Assembly (NCBI RefSeq): GCF_001570785.1
Contig: NZ_BCSI01000001.1
Location: 496,001 to 560,000 of the forward strand
DNA from: Dermabacter hominis NBRC 106157
GTDB lineage: Bacteria; Actinomycetota; Actinomycetes; Actinomycetales; Dermabacteraceae
Direction of reading: 5' to 3'
Length of the DNA: 64,000 nt
Under the pieces are notes generated by a model, which worked only from the letters and a program-made list of their open reading frames with translations, was not told the DNA's origin and did no database searches. Shown piece by piece: positions 37,378 through 46,885 of this stretch. The position numbers and the translations under genes were made by a program. Each line of letters begins with the position of its first letter. The first letter of the stretch is position 1.

Positions 37378-37884
37378 ATGATCAATTCCTCGAACGACCG
37401 CTCCTCGAACGAACGCCGAGCGAGCACGACCTCGCGGTCGATTGGCGAACTCGTCGCCTCGATCAAGAACGAATTCACCTCCGTGATCGACCAGCAGGTC
37501 GCGATCGCGAAGAAGGAAATCACCGGGATCGCCGTTAAGGGCGGCGCCGTTGCGGCGCTTGCCGCGGTTCTCGTGTTCTTCCTCCTGAGCGCGTGGGTGA
37601 TGTTCCTCTTCTTCTGTGCGTGGGGGCTCGTGGCGCTCGGTCTGCCGGCATGGGCGTCGTTCCTCATCGTGTGTGGCGCGCTCGTGGTACTCGGCGCGAT
37701 CCTCGGCCTCATCGCCTTCCTGATCGTCAAGAAGATCACCGCGCCCGAAGTCACCATCGAGACCGCTAAGAGCGCCGTCGAATCCGTTCAGGGCAAGCGC
37801 CGCGCCAATAGCGTTGACTACGACGACGCTTTCGAAGAACTCTACGGTAAGCAGGTCAGCGCCGCGACGCCGCGCGAGATCTGA
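37378..37884 (+). CDS. Membrane protein of the actinobacterial phage-holin-III-like superfamily
   Basis: 168 aa. A polar N-terminus with SIGELVASIKNEFTSVIDQQVAIAKKEITGIAVKGG precedes two hydrophobic spans (~55-88 and ~92-118) and a charged C-terminal tail. This is the PF07332-type 'holin III' layout, chromosomal and widespread in actinobacteria despite the phage name; no phage genes are nearby. Function unknown. It ends at a terminator before cysS. Confidence 0.78.
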   Translation: MINSSNDRSSNERRASTTSRSIGELVASIKNEFTSVIDQQVAIAKKEITGIAVKGGAVAALAAVLVFFLLSAWVMFLFFCAWGLVALGLPAWASFLIVCGALVVLGAILGLIAFLIVKKITAPEVTIETAKSAVESVQGKRRANSVDYDDAFEELYGKQVSAATPREI

Positions 37885-37900
37885 CATTACGACCAACACG

Positions 37901-37935
37901 AAGCGAGGGGCGCCGCAAGCGCTCCTCGCTTTTTC
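37901..37935 (+). terminator. Rho-independent terminator before cysS
   Basis: 11-bp stem (37902-37912 and 37920-37930) with one G-T wobble and a 7-base loop, followed by TTTTT. Confidence 0.88.
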
Positions 37936-37963
37936 GGTACCCACGAGAGGCTAGGCTTAAGAC

Positions 37964-39400
37964 GTGACTCTACGACTGCATGACTCGAAGACCAGGACCG
38001 TTTCGGACTTCACCCCGCTCAAGGACGGTGAAGTCTCGCTCTACGTGTGTGGGCCGACTGTCCAGGACGGTCCCCACGTGGGGCATATCCGCACGTTCCT
38101 CGCGTTCGACGTGCTCGTGCGCTGGCTGCGCAGGAGCGGTTACCGCGTGACTTACGTGCGCAACGTGACTGACATCGACGATAAGATCCTCGCGCGCGCC
38201 GCCGAGGAAGGTGAGCCGTGGTGGAAGTGGTCGTACGCCAACGAACGAAAGTTTGGCGAGATCATGGACCGGCTCGGCGCCGTGCGCCCCGACTACGAGC
38301 CCCGCGCGACCGGTCACGTCACGGAGATGATTGACTTCATGCAGCGTCTCATTGAGCGCGGCCACGCGTATGCCGACGGTGAAGGAAGCGTCTACTTTGA
38401 CGTGTCCTCCCTGCCCGAATACGGCTCGCTCACCAACCAATCCATCGAGAACATGGTTGACGATGCGGAAGCCGCCTCTAACCTCAAGCAGGACCCTCGA
38501 GACTTCGCCTTGTGGAAGAAAGCTAAGGACGGCGAGCCTGCGACAGCGAAGTGGTCAACCCCGTTCGGCGACGGACGGCCCGGCTGGCACCTCGAGTGCT
38601 CGGCGATGGCGAAAAAATACGTGGGGGAGAGCTTCGACATTCACGGTGGCGGCCTCGATCTCCGCTTCCCGCACCATGAAAACGAGCAAGCGCAAAGCTA
38701 CGGAGCTGGCTACGGCTTTGCGCAGCGCTGGATGCATTCGGGGATGCTGACGGTCGACGGGATGAAAATGGGCAAGAGCCTCGGCAACTTCATCACGGCC
38801 GAAGACGTTCTGGCCAAGCACTCGGCAGCAGCCGTGCGCCTCGCGATCGTTGGCTCCCACTACCGCACCAACGTGGAGTTCAACGAGACTACCCTCGCGG
38901 AAGCCGAGACCGTGCTCTCGCGCCTCGAGGGCACCCTCACGCGCGCACTCGAAGCAGTCAGCCAGCAAGGCGCGAGCGAAGCCCTGCGCGAGGTGGGCGA
39001 GAGCGAGCTTCCCGCGCGCTTCGTCGACGCGATGAATGACGACCTTTCCGTCGCCGAAGCTCTCGCCGTGATCCACGAGCGCCAGGGCGAACTGAACTCG
39101 CTTCTTGCCGAGCACACGAGCGACGCCCACGAGATTGCGCGCCGCGTAGGCGAGCTTCGCGACATGCTCGATGTTCTGGGACTCGACCTCGCAGGGCCCC
39201 AGTGGGCCGACGAATCAAGCGCCACCAATGCCGAACACGACGCCCTCGATGCGCTCATTAGAGCCCAACTCGAGGAGCGCGCCGAGGCACGTGCCAACAA
39301 AGACTGGGCGAGCGCCGACGCGATCCGAGATCGCTTCGCTGCCGCCGGCATTCGCATCGAAGACTCCGCGGGCTCCTCCCGCTGGAGTCTCACGAACTAG
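37964..39400 (+). CDS. cysS: Cysteine--tRNA ligase
   Basis: Class Ia synthetase charging tRNA-Cys, 478 aa. Zinc/active-site opening YVCGPTVQDGPHVGHIRT (HVGH at 38-41), GRPGWHLECSAMAKKY and the second zinc part GGGLDLRFPHHENEQAQS are present. The KMSKS loop is KMGKS (268-272). The DALR-type anticodon helix region follows. GTG start at 37964. rlmB follows 8 bases downstream; the cysS-rlmB pair is a common actinobacterial arrangement. Confidence 0.96.
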   Translation: MTLRLHDSKTRTVSDFTPLKDGEVSLYVCGPTVQDGPHVGHIRTFLAFDVLVRWLRRSGYRVTYVRNVTDIDDKILARAAEEGEPWWKWSYANERKFGEIMDRLGAVRPDYEPRATGHVTEMIDFMQRLIERGHAYADGEGSVYFDVSSLPEYGSLTNQSIENMVDDAEAASNLKQDPRDFALWKKAKDGEPATAKWSTPFGDGRPGWHLECSAMAKKYVGESFDIHGGGLDLRFPHHENEQAQSYGAGYGFAQRWMHSGMLTVDGMKMGKSLGNFITAEDVLAKHSAAAVRLAIVGSHYRTNVEFNETTLAEAETVLSRLEGTLTRALEAVSQQGASEALREVGESELPARFVDAMNDDLSVAEALAVIHERQGELNSLLAEHTSDAHEIARRVGELRDMLDVLGLDLAGPQWADESSATNAEHDALDALIRAQLEERAEARANKDWASADAIRDRFAAAGIRIEDSAGSSRWSLTN

Positions 39401-39408
39401 GAGAGACC

Positions 39409-40371
39409 ATGGCAGGACACAAGAGCTCCCGCAAGGGCCCGAAGGTCGGATCCGGCGGCGTGCGCCGCCGCCGCCTCGAAGGGCGCGGCCCCACCCCGAA
39501 GGCGGAGGATCGCCCGCATCACAAGGCCTACAGGGGAACGCACGACACCGTCGGAAAATCCGGTGCCAAATCCGGCAAGCGCCGCCCACCGCGCAAGTCC
39601 CCTAAGGACACTGCAAACCGCCCCACGGTGATCGCGGGACGCAACTCCGTTCTCGAGGCGCTCCAAGAAGGCGTGGAGGCGCTTTCGCTCACTCTTGCCA
39701 TCCGGCTTGATGCAGACGAGCGCGTACGCGAGATCATGCGCCTTGCCCATCAAAAGGGCCTTCAGTTGCACGAAGCCACGCGGGCCGAACTCGACCGGCT
39801 CACCGACGATGCTATTCACCAGGGCGTCGCTCTCACGCTCCCGCCCTACGAGTACGCGAATCCCGCGGATCTCCTCGAGATCGCCGCGAATGATTTCGAT
39901 ACCCCGCTTCTCGTCGCGCTCGATGGCATCACCGACCCACGCAATCTCGGGGCGATACTCCGTAGCGCGGGCGCGTTCGGCGCCCACGGTGTGATCATTC
40001 CCGAGCGTCGAAGCGTCAACATGACCGCGAGCGTCTACAAGGTTGCTGCGGGCGCCGCGACGCGCGTGAAGGTCGCCCAGGTGACGAACCTCAACCGCGC
40101 GATCGATTCGCTCAAGAAACAGGGCGTCTTTGTCGTTGGTCTCGATGCCGATGGTGAACTCGAGCCGCGGGATATGGACCTCGCAACGTCCCCGATCATG
40201 CTCGTCGTCGGTGCCGAAGGCAAGGGAATTTCGCGCCTCACGCGCGAGAAATGCGATGCGATCGTATCGATCCCCATGGCGGCCACGACCGAATCGCTTA
40301 ACGCCTCTGTAGCCGCCTCGATCGTGCTGTACGAGATTGCAGGCACGCGCGCTCGCACGGGCCGAGCCTAA
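39409..40371 (+). CDS. rlmB: 23S rRNA 2'-O-ribose methyltransferase, TrmH/SpoU family
   Basis: SAM-dependent SPOUT methyltransferase, 320 aa. A strongly basic leader (~1-70: HKSSRKGPK, RRRRLEGRG, KSGKRRPPRKSPKD) precedes the substrate-binding domain (TVIAGRNSVLEALQ). The knotted catalytic domain shows DGITDPRNLGAILRSAGAFG, MLVVGAEGKGISRL and ESLNASVAASIVLYE, the three SpoU motifs. RlmB (Gm2251 type) is the most likely member, though related actinobacterial enzymes cannot be excluded. The ATG at 39409 has AGGAGAG. Confidence 0.9.
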   Translation: MAGHKSSRKGPKVGSGGVRRRRLEGRGPTPKAEDRPHHKAYRGTHDTVGKSGAKSGKRRPPRKSPKDTANRPTVIAGRNSVLEALQEGVEALSLTLAIRLDADERVREIMRLAHQKGLQLHEATRAELDRLTDDAIHQGVALTLPPYEYANPADLLEIAANDFDTPLLVALDGITDPRNLGAILRSAGAFGAHGVIIPERRSVNMTASVYKVAAGAATRVKVAQVTNLNRAIDSLKKQGVFVVGLDADGELEPRDMDLATSPIMLVVGAEGKGISRLTREKCDAIVSIPMAATTESLNASVAASIVLYEIAGTRARTGRA

Positions 40372-40383
40372 GGTCAGCGGGGT

Positions 40384-41637
40384 CTAGAACTCCGTGTCCG
40401 TCACGATCGGGATCGCCGAGGTCTCCGACGTGATGAGGGCGCGTTCGTCTTGGCGATAGGTAAGGACGTTCAGGATGTAGTCCTGGACGGCCTTATCCCA
40501 CGTCACATCCTTGCCGAGGCGCTGCGACATGAACCACTTGTGTTCGAGAAGCTCGTGGTAGAACTCGGGAGCCGGGAGCTTCTTGCGCATCGAGCGGGGG
40601 ATCGCCCGCACGACCGGCTCGTACTGCTCCTGAAGCCACTCGTGGGCGACGAACTCTTCTTCCTCACCCTGCTGATTCGTGAGAACCCGGTACTGGTCGA
40701 GGTCGTTGAGGAGCCGGCGCGCCTGGTTTTCTTGAGCGTCGATTCCCGTAAGGCGCATGAGCCGCCTTCTGTGGTGCCCGGCGTCCACAACTTTCGGCTG
40801 CACCGACACGGTCGTGCCGTCGAGGTCGGTTGTCATGTCGAGCTCGTCGACGTCGAAACCGAGCTCGTTAAGTTTCTCGATACGGGCGCTCACGCGCCAG
40901 CGTTCATTCGCGCTGAACGTTTCGCGGCCAGTGAGCGCATCCCACAGCTCGGTGTACCGCTCGAGTAGGAGATCACCGATGGCAATGGGATCAACGTTGT
41001 CAGGCAGCTGCTCTGCAGCCTGGAGATCGAGCATTTCGCCCACGATATTGGTGCGCGCAATGTCGAGATCGTATTCGCGCTGGCCTGTCGTCAGCTGGCT
41101 TTCGAGTTGACCCGTTTCGACGTCAACGATGTAGGCGGCGAACGCGCCCGCATCGCGCTTAAAGAGGGTGTTGGACAGCGAGACGTCACCCCAGTAGAAG
41201 CCGACGAGGTGGAGGCGGACGAGCAGCACGGCAAGCGCGTCAAGAAGCTTGCGTGCCGTGTCCTCGCTGTTGAGCTGGGAGAACACCGCCCGGTAGGGGA
41301 GGGAGTACTGAAGGTGCCTCGTGATCAGGATGGCGTCGAGGTCGCGGCCGTCCTCGGCCGATTCGCGCCCGCTCACAACCGCAAACGGTTCAACGGCGGG
41401 GATTCCGAGTTTTCCGAGCAGACGCAAGGTCGTGAATTCGGCGCGCGCGAGGTTTTCGTTGATTTCCTTGAGAGCGAGAACTCGCCCACTTACACGGGCA
41501 AAACGGACGACGTGTCGCGAGATGCCGCGGGGGAGCGATGCGAGGAGCGAATCGGGCCAGTCGGCAAGGGGGAGGCTCCACGGCAGATCGAGGAGCGCCT
41601 CGTCCGCTCGCGCTGCGGAGATCTCGATGGGTGCCAT
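40384..41637 (-). CDS. DUF4032 protein with a kinase-like fold
   Basis: 417 aa. The first half looks like a small-molecule or lipopolysaccharide-kinase fold: an ALKEI lysine (~55), a glycine-poor N-lobe, a catalytic-loop-like GFYWGDVSLSNTLF (~146-159) and a metal-binding IVDVETG. The second half (after ~230) is the DUF4032 region with RRRLMRLTGIDAQENQARRLLNDLDQYR and HEWLQEQYEPVV. Actinobacterial family, substrate unknown. It is transcribed in the same direction as the upstream sugar ABC ATPase but separated from it by a perfect terminator, so it is probably its own unit. Confidence 0.78.
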   Translation of the reverse strand: MAPIEISAARADEALLDLPWSLPLADWPDSLLASLPRGISRHVVRFARVSGRVLALKEINENLARAEFTTLRLLGKLGIPAVEPFAVVSGRESAEDGRDLDAILITRHLQYSLPYRAVFSQLNSEDTARKLLDALAVLLVRLHLVGFYWGDVSLSNTLFKRDAGAFAAYIVDVETGQLESQLTTGQREYDLDIARTNIVGEMLDLQAAEQLPDNVDPIAIGDLLLERYTELWDALTGRETFSANERWRVSARIEKLNELGFDVDELDMTTDLDGTTVSVQPKVVDAGHHRRRLMRLTGIDAQENQARRLLNDLDQYRVLTNQQGEEEEFVAHEWLQEQYEPVVRAIPRSMRKKLPAPEFYHELLEHKWFMSQRLGKDVTWDKAVQDYILNVLTYRQDERALITSETSAIPIVTDTEF

Positions 41638-41672
41638 GCCTTCTATTCTCTCCTACTCTCGGGCGATGTATG

Positions 41673-41705
41673 CAAAGAAGGCACGCGATTCGCGTGCCTT
41701 CTTTG
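41673..41705 (-). terminator. Perfect-stem terminator after the sugar ABC ATPase gene
   Basis: 15-bp perfect stem (41673-41687 and 41691-41705) with a 3-base loop. On the minus strand the right side ends CTTCTTTG. It separates the ATPase gene from the DUF4032 gene. Confidence 0.88.
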
Positions 41706-41736
41706 TGAATGTTTCCTCGTTTGAGGAGTGGGGCGA

Positions 41737-42816
<1,080 letters not shown>

Positions 42817-42830
42817 GGGTATTCCCTTCA

Positions 42831-42887
42831 CCGGCAGGTACGTGCCGGACGATCCGTTGTGAAGTACAGTCAGCGGTCTTTGCTGAC
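42831..42887. promoter_or_regulatory. Two inverted repeats in the ATPase/def divergent region
   Basis: CCGGCA-N6-TGCCGG (42831-42848) and GTCAGC-N7-GCTGAC (42869-42887), 15-70 bp upstream of the ATPase start. They may be operator sites or leader hairpins. The remaining ~220 bases up to def show no gene or clear promoter. Confidence 0.4.
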
Positions 42888-43108
42888 GTATGGACAACAA
42901 TACCCCACTGTGGCGCCGACCATACGGGACGCGCCGAGGGGTGTTCCCGACCTTCCACACTCGCGGAGCCGTAGTGTTGTCGGGGGAGTCCGACGCTTGC
43001 CGCCTCCCGGAGTTCCTTCTGCTCTCGCAGCGGAGAGGAACGCGGGAGAAATGGGCGTGGCCCGGGCCTTCGAGGCGATGACGATAGACGACGAAAGGCG
43101 GCGATGGC

Positions 43109-43816
43109 ATGACGAGCCTCGCGCAACTGATTGAGAAAACCCTCGCAAAGAGGTCGAGCGAAAACGCTCCGCTCCGGATCGTGCAGGCGGGACATCCGGC
43201 ACTTCGCGCCAAGTCAAAGGACGCCGCAGGTTCGCTCGATCCGGAGCTCCTTGCGCAGTTCATCGACGCGCTCGTCGTGACGATGCACGATGCTCCCGGC
43301 GTCGGGGTCGCTGCCCCGCAAGTGGGGATCCCGATTCGCCTCGTTGTCATGGAGGATGTCGTTCGCGAAGAGGGGGAGGAGCGCGACGCCGATGACGAGC
43401 TGTACGACCGTGACAATCTTCCCCTCATGGCAGTGATCAACCCGCGCTACGAAGAGATTGATGGCGAGGACACCGTGACGTTTGGGTGGGAGGGTTGCCT
43501 CAGCGTCGAGGGCTGGCGCTCACTCGTTCCGCGTCCAAAGAGCGTACGCGTGCGCGGCACGGCGATCGTCGCCGGCGGTGAGGTTCGTGAACTCGACGAG
43601 GTCTGGACCGGCTGGCGCGCACGGATTTTCCAGCACGAGAGCGATCATCTCGATGGCATTTTGTGTCACGACCGCGGTGTTGAACGTTCGTTTGTTCAGG
43701 ATTCCTACCTGCATCGATACACCGAACTTTCAGACGCGGTTCGCTACCTTGGTCTGCGCGGTGGCGTGGCCAAACTTGAGCCCGGCGCCGTTGATCTTCA
43801 CCGCACGCGGGCGTGA
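43109..43816 (+). CDS. def: Peptide deformylase
   Basis: Removes the formyl group from the N-terminal methionine of new proteins; Fe/Zn enzyme, 235 aa. Motif 1 GVGVAAPQVG, motif 2 EGCLSV (metal Cys) and motif 3 QHESDHLDG (two metal His and catalytic Glu) are intact. An acidic insert (EEGEERDADDELYDR) lies between motifs 1 and 2, and there is a ~35-residue N-terminal extension, so it is longer than the typical 170-190 aa enzyme. AAAGG precedes the ATG at 43109. The next gene begins 43 bases downstream. Confidence 0.94.
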   Translation: MTSLAQLIEKTLAKRSSENAPLRIVQAGHPALRAKSKDAAGSLDPELLAQFIDALVVTMHDAPGVGVAAPQVGIPIRLVVMEDVVREEGEERDADDELYDRDNLPLMAVINPRYEEIDGEDTVTFGWEGCLSVEGWRSLVPRPKSVRVRGTAIVAGGEVRELDEVWTGWRARIFQHESDHLDGILCHDRGVERSFVQDSYLHRYTELSDAVRYLGLRGGVAKLEPGAVDLHRTRA

Positions 43817-43859
43817 GAACGCCCGGATGCGCCCGATAGCGTCCACGATAAGGAGAGCA

Positions 43860-44603
43860 ATGGCCTCGAAGGACCTGCGCACGTCTAAGAAATCGAGCGG
43901 GAAGGAACAGGGCGAAAATTCGCCCATCGATGACAAACAGTTTGAACTGATCGATAAGGCTCTTGCACTTCAGGGGCCGATCGCCCGCAAGTACGTCGAC
44001 TCTCTTCGCCGCAAGAACCCCACGTGGAGTGATGAGCAGATCATCGCTCGACTCGAGGGGCACTTCACGAAACTGGCCGTCGCCACGGGCGTCGGCATCG
44101 GCGGCGTGGCCGCACTTCCCGCGGTTGGCACCGCTACCGCGGTCGCGCTCACCGCGGGTGAGGGCTTCGCCTTTGCCGAGGCATGCGCCTTTTTGACGCT
44201 CGGCATTGCCCATGTGCGTGGCGTCGACATGAGTGATCCGACAGTGCGCCGCACGGTGATTCTCGCCATTCTCGGTGGTGAGCGAGGCACCGAGATCGTC
44301 ACAAAGGCCCTCGGCAAGAGTGGCCTGCAGTGGTCGACGGTGCTCGATGGCATGGCGCCCCCGTTTGTCGCGGATGCGGTGAACACACAAGTCAATCGCT
44401 GGATTCGACGTACGGTCACGCGTCGCTTCACGGGGCTGTGGGCCGGGCGCCTCATCCCGTTTGGCATCGGCGCAGTGATCGGTGGCCTCGGGAACAAGGC
44501 GCTCACGAAGACCGTGATCGAGGCGGCCCGAGAGGTCTTTAGCCACGTGGATGATCCGGTCCCTTCGACGCTTGCCGAGAAAACAGAAAATAGCGACGAA
44601 TAG
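43860..44603 (+). CDS. EcsC-like membrane-associated protein, unknown function
   Basis: 247 aa. A Lys/Ser-rich leader is followed by KYVDSLRRKNPTWSDEQIIARLE, then a hydrophobic Gly/Ala-rich stretch (VGIGGVAALPAVGTATAVALTAGEGFAFAEA). GVDMSDPTVRRTVILAILGG and the C-terminal IPFGIGAVIGGLGNKALTKTVIEAARE resemble the YGYDPSDPxER and IPVVGAxxGGxxNxxLTRxxGxxA patterns of the EcsC family. I read it as EcsC-like, but only from these patterns. AAGGAG precedes the ATG at 43860; it is probably cotranscribed with def. Confidence 0.68.
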   Translation: MASKDLRTSKKSSGKEQGENSPIDDKQFELIDKALALQGPIARKYVDSLRRKNPTWSDEQIIARLEGHFTKLAVATGVGIGGVAALPAVGTATAVALTAGEGFAFAEACAFLTLGIAHVRGVDMSDPTVRRTVILAILGGERGTEIVTKALGKSGLQWSTVLDGMAPPFVADAVNTQVNRWIRRTVTRRFTGLWAGRLIPFGIGAVIGGLGNKALTKTVIEAAREVFSHVDDPVPSTLAEKTENSDE

Positions 44604-44627
44604 CGAAAACGCTGCTCGCGAAAGAAC

Positions 44628-44659
44628 GAGGGCGCTCCCGATGAGACGGGAGCGCCCTC
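44628..44659. terminator. Bidirectional terminator between the EcsC-like gene and ppa
   Basis: Perfect 13-bp stem (44628-44640 and 44647-44659) with a 6-base loop, placed between two convergent genes. Flanking T-rich (ATTATT) and A-rich sequence fits use from both sides. Confidence 0.88.
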
Positions 44660-44677
44660 ATTATTGGGGGATACGGA

Positions 44678-45190
44678 CTAGATGTCCTGGGTGAACTCGT
44701 TTTCGTGTTCCGTGCCCTTCGCGCGGCGGTAGGAGGCGCGGATTTCCTCTTCCGCGTCATCCCGGCCTTCCCAGTGAGCACCTTCCACGCTCTTGCCTGG
44801 CTCAAGATCCTTGTAGACCTCGAAGAAGTGCTGGATCTCGAGTCGGTGGAACTCCGAAATGTCGGTGAGCTCCTGCCGGCGGATCTGGCGCTTGTCACCA
44901 ACGGGGACCGCGACGATCTTGTCGTCGCCGCCCGACTCGTCGCGCATGCGGAACATTCCCAGTGCGCGGCAGCGAATCAGGCAGCCGGGGAACGTCGCCT
45001 CTTCGAGAAGGACGAGGACGTCGAGCGGGTCGCCGTCCTCACCGAGCGTGCCCTCAATGAAGCCGTAATCATCGGGGTAGCGGGTTGCCGTAAAAAGCAT
45101 GCGATCGAGTCGGATGCGACCATTGTGATGGTCGACCTCGTATTTGTTGCGATTCCCCTTCGGGATCTCGATCGTGACGTCGAATTCCAC
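44678..45190 (-). CDS. ppa: Inorganic pyrophosphatase
   Basis: Soluble family I enzyme, hydrolyses PPi to two Pi, 170 aa. It begins FDVTIEIPKGNRNKYEVDH; metal-binding signature DGDPLDVLVL, plus YPDDYGFIEGT and GDDKIVAVP, are intact. Length and order are standard. It is divergent from dacB across ~195 bp. Confidence 0.97.
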   Translation of the reverse strand: MEFDVTIEIPKGNRNKYEVDHHNGRIRLDRMLFTATRYPDDYGFIEGTLGEDGDPLDVLVLLEEATFPGCLIRCRALGMFRMRDESGGDDKIVAVPVGDKRQIRRQELTDISEFHRLEIQHFFEVYKDLEPGKSVEGAHWEGRDDAEEEIRASYRRAKGTEHENEFTQDI

Positions 45191-45385
45191 GTGCGTGACT
45201 CCATTGCCTAAGGTGTTCTATGTTGACCGAGGGGCATGCCCTCTGCGTGTAACAATAGCGAAGTTCAGCGCTCACAGGCGCTCGATTGTGCCGCGAGTGG
45301 TTCATGCGCGCGTAAACTTTGCACGAAGTCACAGACACACGGGGCGCGTCGCGCGTTTTCTTGAGGCGGGAAGGAGTGGGCAGCA

Positions 45386-46885
45386 ATGGCGAACTCGAAG
45401 GCAGTGGAGGTTCTCGCTGCCGCCCTCGCACTTGCGCTGCCGCTGTCCTTTTATACGTTTGGCGACCTCGTCGATGCTTTTCCGGGTGTGCTCACCGTGC
45501 GCACGCAGAAGAAGGCCGTGGTCGAAGGGGTTCCTGCCGAAGGTGAATCGTGGGAGCGCACGGATGACGAGCGTCCGTACGATGCGGTATCGCCCGCAGC
45601 ACGCGTGGGCGCCGATCAGATTAACGCCGCGATAGCGGATCTTCCGCGGCTCAAGGAGTTCTCGGGCAAGATCTCCTATGCGGTTGTGGATGCGGAGAGC
45701 GGCGACACCATCGCCGAGCACGGATCAGGCGTGCAGCTCACTCCCGCCTCGACCATGAAGCTTCTGTCCGCGCTTGCCGCTGCGAAGGCTATTGGTCCGG
45801 ATACAACGTTTACGACGCGAGCCGTGCTCGATGGGGAGCGTCTCGTGCTCGTCGGTGGTGGCGACAACCTCCTCACCGTGCAAGCGAAGGAGACAAAAGA
45901 GGGCATCGAACGAGCCTCGCTCGCCTCGCTCGCCGATCAGAGCGCAGCAAAGCTCAAAGAGGAGGGGCGAACCAAAGTCCAGCTCGTTTTCGACGACTCG
46001 CTTTTCGGCAACGATCCGGTCAATCCGGCGTGGGGCGATAACGGCCCGGCCGGTGGGTGGGTTGCTCCTATTACCCCGCTCGGTGTGGATGGTGGCCGCG
46101 CCGATGGTACTCCCTATGGCCCGAAAGTCGAGGATCCGTCCCTCGAAGCAGCGAAGGCATTCGCGCAGCTCTTGACCGAGCGCGGTATCACGGTGGAGGC
46201 GGCACCTACTCGCGCTTCCGCTCCCGAGGGGGCGCGCGAGATCGGCGCCGTGCACTCCGCGCCGCTACGCGACTGGATCAAGCACACACTTCTGTATTCC
46301 GATAACTCGCTCGCAGAAACGCTCGCGCGACTTTCCGCGGTGCACACGGGGCATCCCGGAACGGTCGCTGGGGCGCGAGAGGCGGTCAAAGCCGAGCTCG
46401 ACGACGTCGCTCGGGAGGGTGGCTTCACCACCGAGGGGCTCGTGATTGCTGATAATTCGGGCCTCTCGAAGGACAACCGAATCTCACCGTTGCTTCTTGC
46501 GCAGCTCACGGCGTGGGCGTCGGGGGAGGCGCCCACTGCGATCAAGGATACTTTCGCGCTTGTCCCAATCGGTGGCCTTACGGGGACTCTCACGAAACGC
46601 TTTGGCGAAGGTGGTGCGGAGCAAGCGCGCGGAATCGTGCGCGGGAAGACGGGCACCCTCTCGGGGACCTCGACCCTTGCAGGCACGATGGTGCTGGCTG
46701 ACGGCCGTGTGGTTGGCTACGCGATTTTCGCCTACGATTCAACCTCGGCAGGGTACGGGGAAGCACGAGCAGTCGTGGACTATGTGGCGAGCGCCATTGT
46801 CGCCGCGGGGGGTCCGACGCCTGCCGGCCTCTATGACTCTTCTGCTTCTCCTGCCGGCGACGGAGCGCCCGAGGAGGCCGGGTAG
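45386..46885 (+). CDS. dacB: D-alanyl-D-alanine carboxypeptidase/endopeptidase (PBP4, class C)
   Basis: Cell-wall peptidase, 499 aa, exported. An N-terminal hydrophobic segment (~6-27) serves as signal or anchor. Active-site motifs: STMK with Ser122 and Lys125, SDN at 305-307, KTG at 421-423. The ~180-residue gap between STMK and SDN is the extra domain typical of PBP4/DacB. The C-terminus is Ala/Gly/Pro-rich. GGAAGGAG lies upstream of the ATG at 45386. Its stop overlaps the tilS start by one base, so the two genes are coupled. Confidence 0.94.
   Translation: MANSKAVEVLAAALALALPLSFYTFGDLVDAFPGVLTVRTQKKAVVEGVPAEGESWERTDDERPYDAVSPAARVGADQINAAIADLPRLKEFSGKISYAVVDAESGDTIAEHGSGVQLTPASTMKLLSALAAAKAIGPDTTFTTRAVLDGERLVLVGGGDNLLTVQAKETKEGIERASLASLADQSAAKLKEEGRTKVQLVFDDSLFGNDPVNPAWGDNGPAGGWVAPITPLGVDGGRADGTPYGPKVEDPSLEAAKAFAQLLTERGITVEAAPTRASAPEGAREIGAVHSAPLRDWIKHTLLYSDNSLAETLARLSAVHTGHPGTVAGAREAVKAELDDVAREGGFTTEGLVIADNSGLSKDNRISPLLLAQLTAWASGEAPTAIKDTFALVPIGGLTGTLTKRFGEGGAEQARGIVRGKTGTLSGTSTLAGTMVLADGRVVGYAIFAYDSTSAGYGEARAVVDYVASAIVAAGGPTPAGLYDSSASPAGDGAPEEAG

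Noticed and set aside
37378-37884. Phage remnant suggested by the holin-III-like protein
   Set aside because: This family is chromosomal in actinobacteria, and no lysin, tail, integrase or other phage gene is nearby.
45191-45385. Promoter with TTGACC near 45222 and TAACAAT downstream
   Set aside because: The spacing (19-21 bases, depending on register) is poor in both directions, so I did not annotate it.
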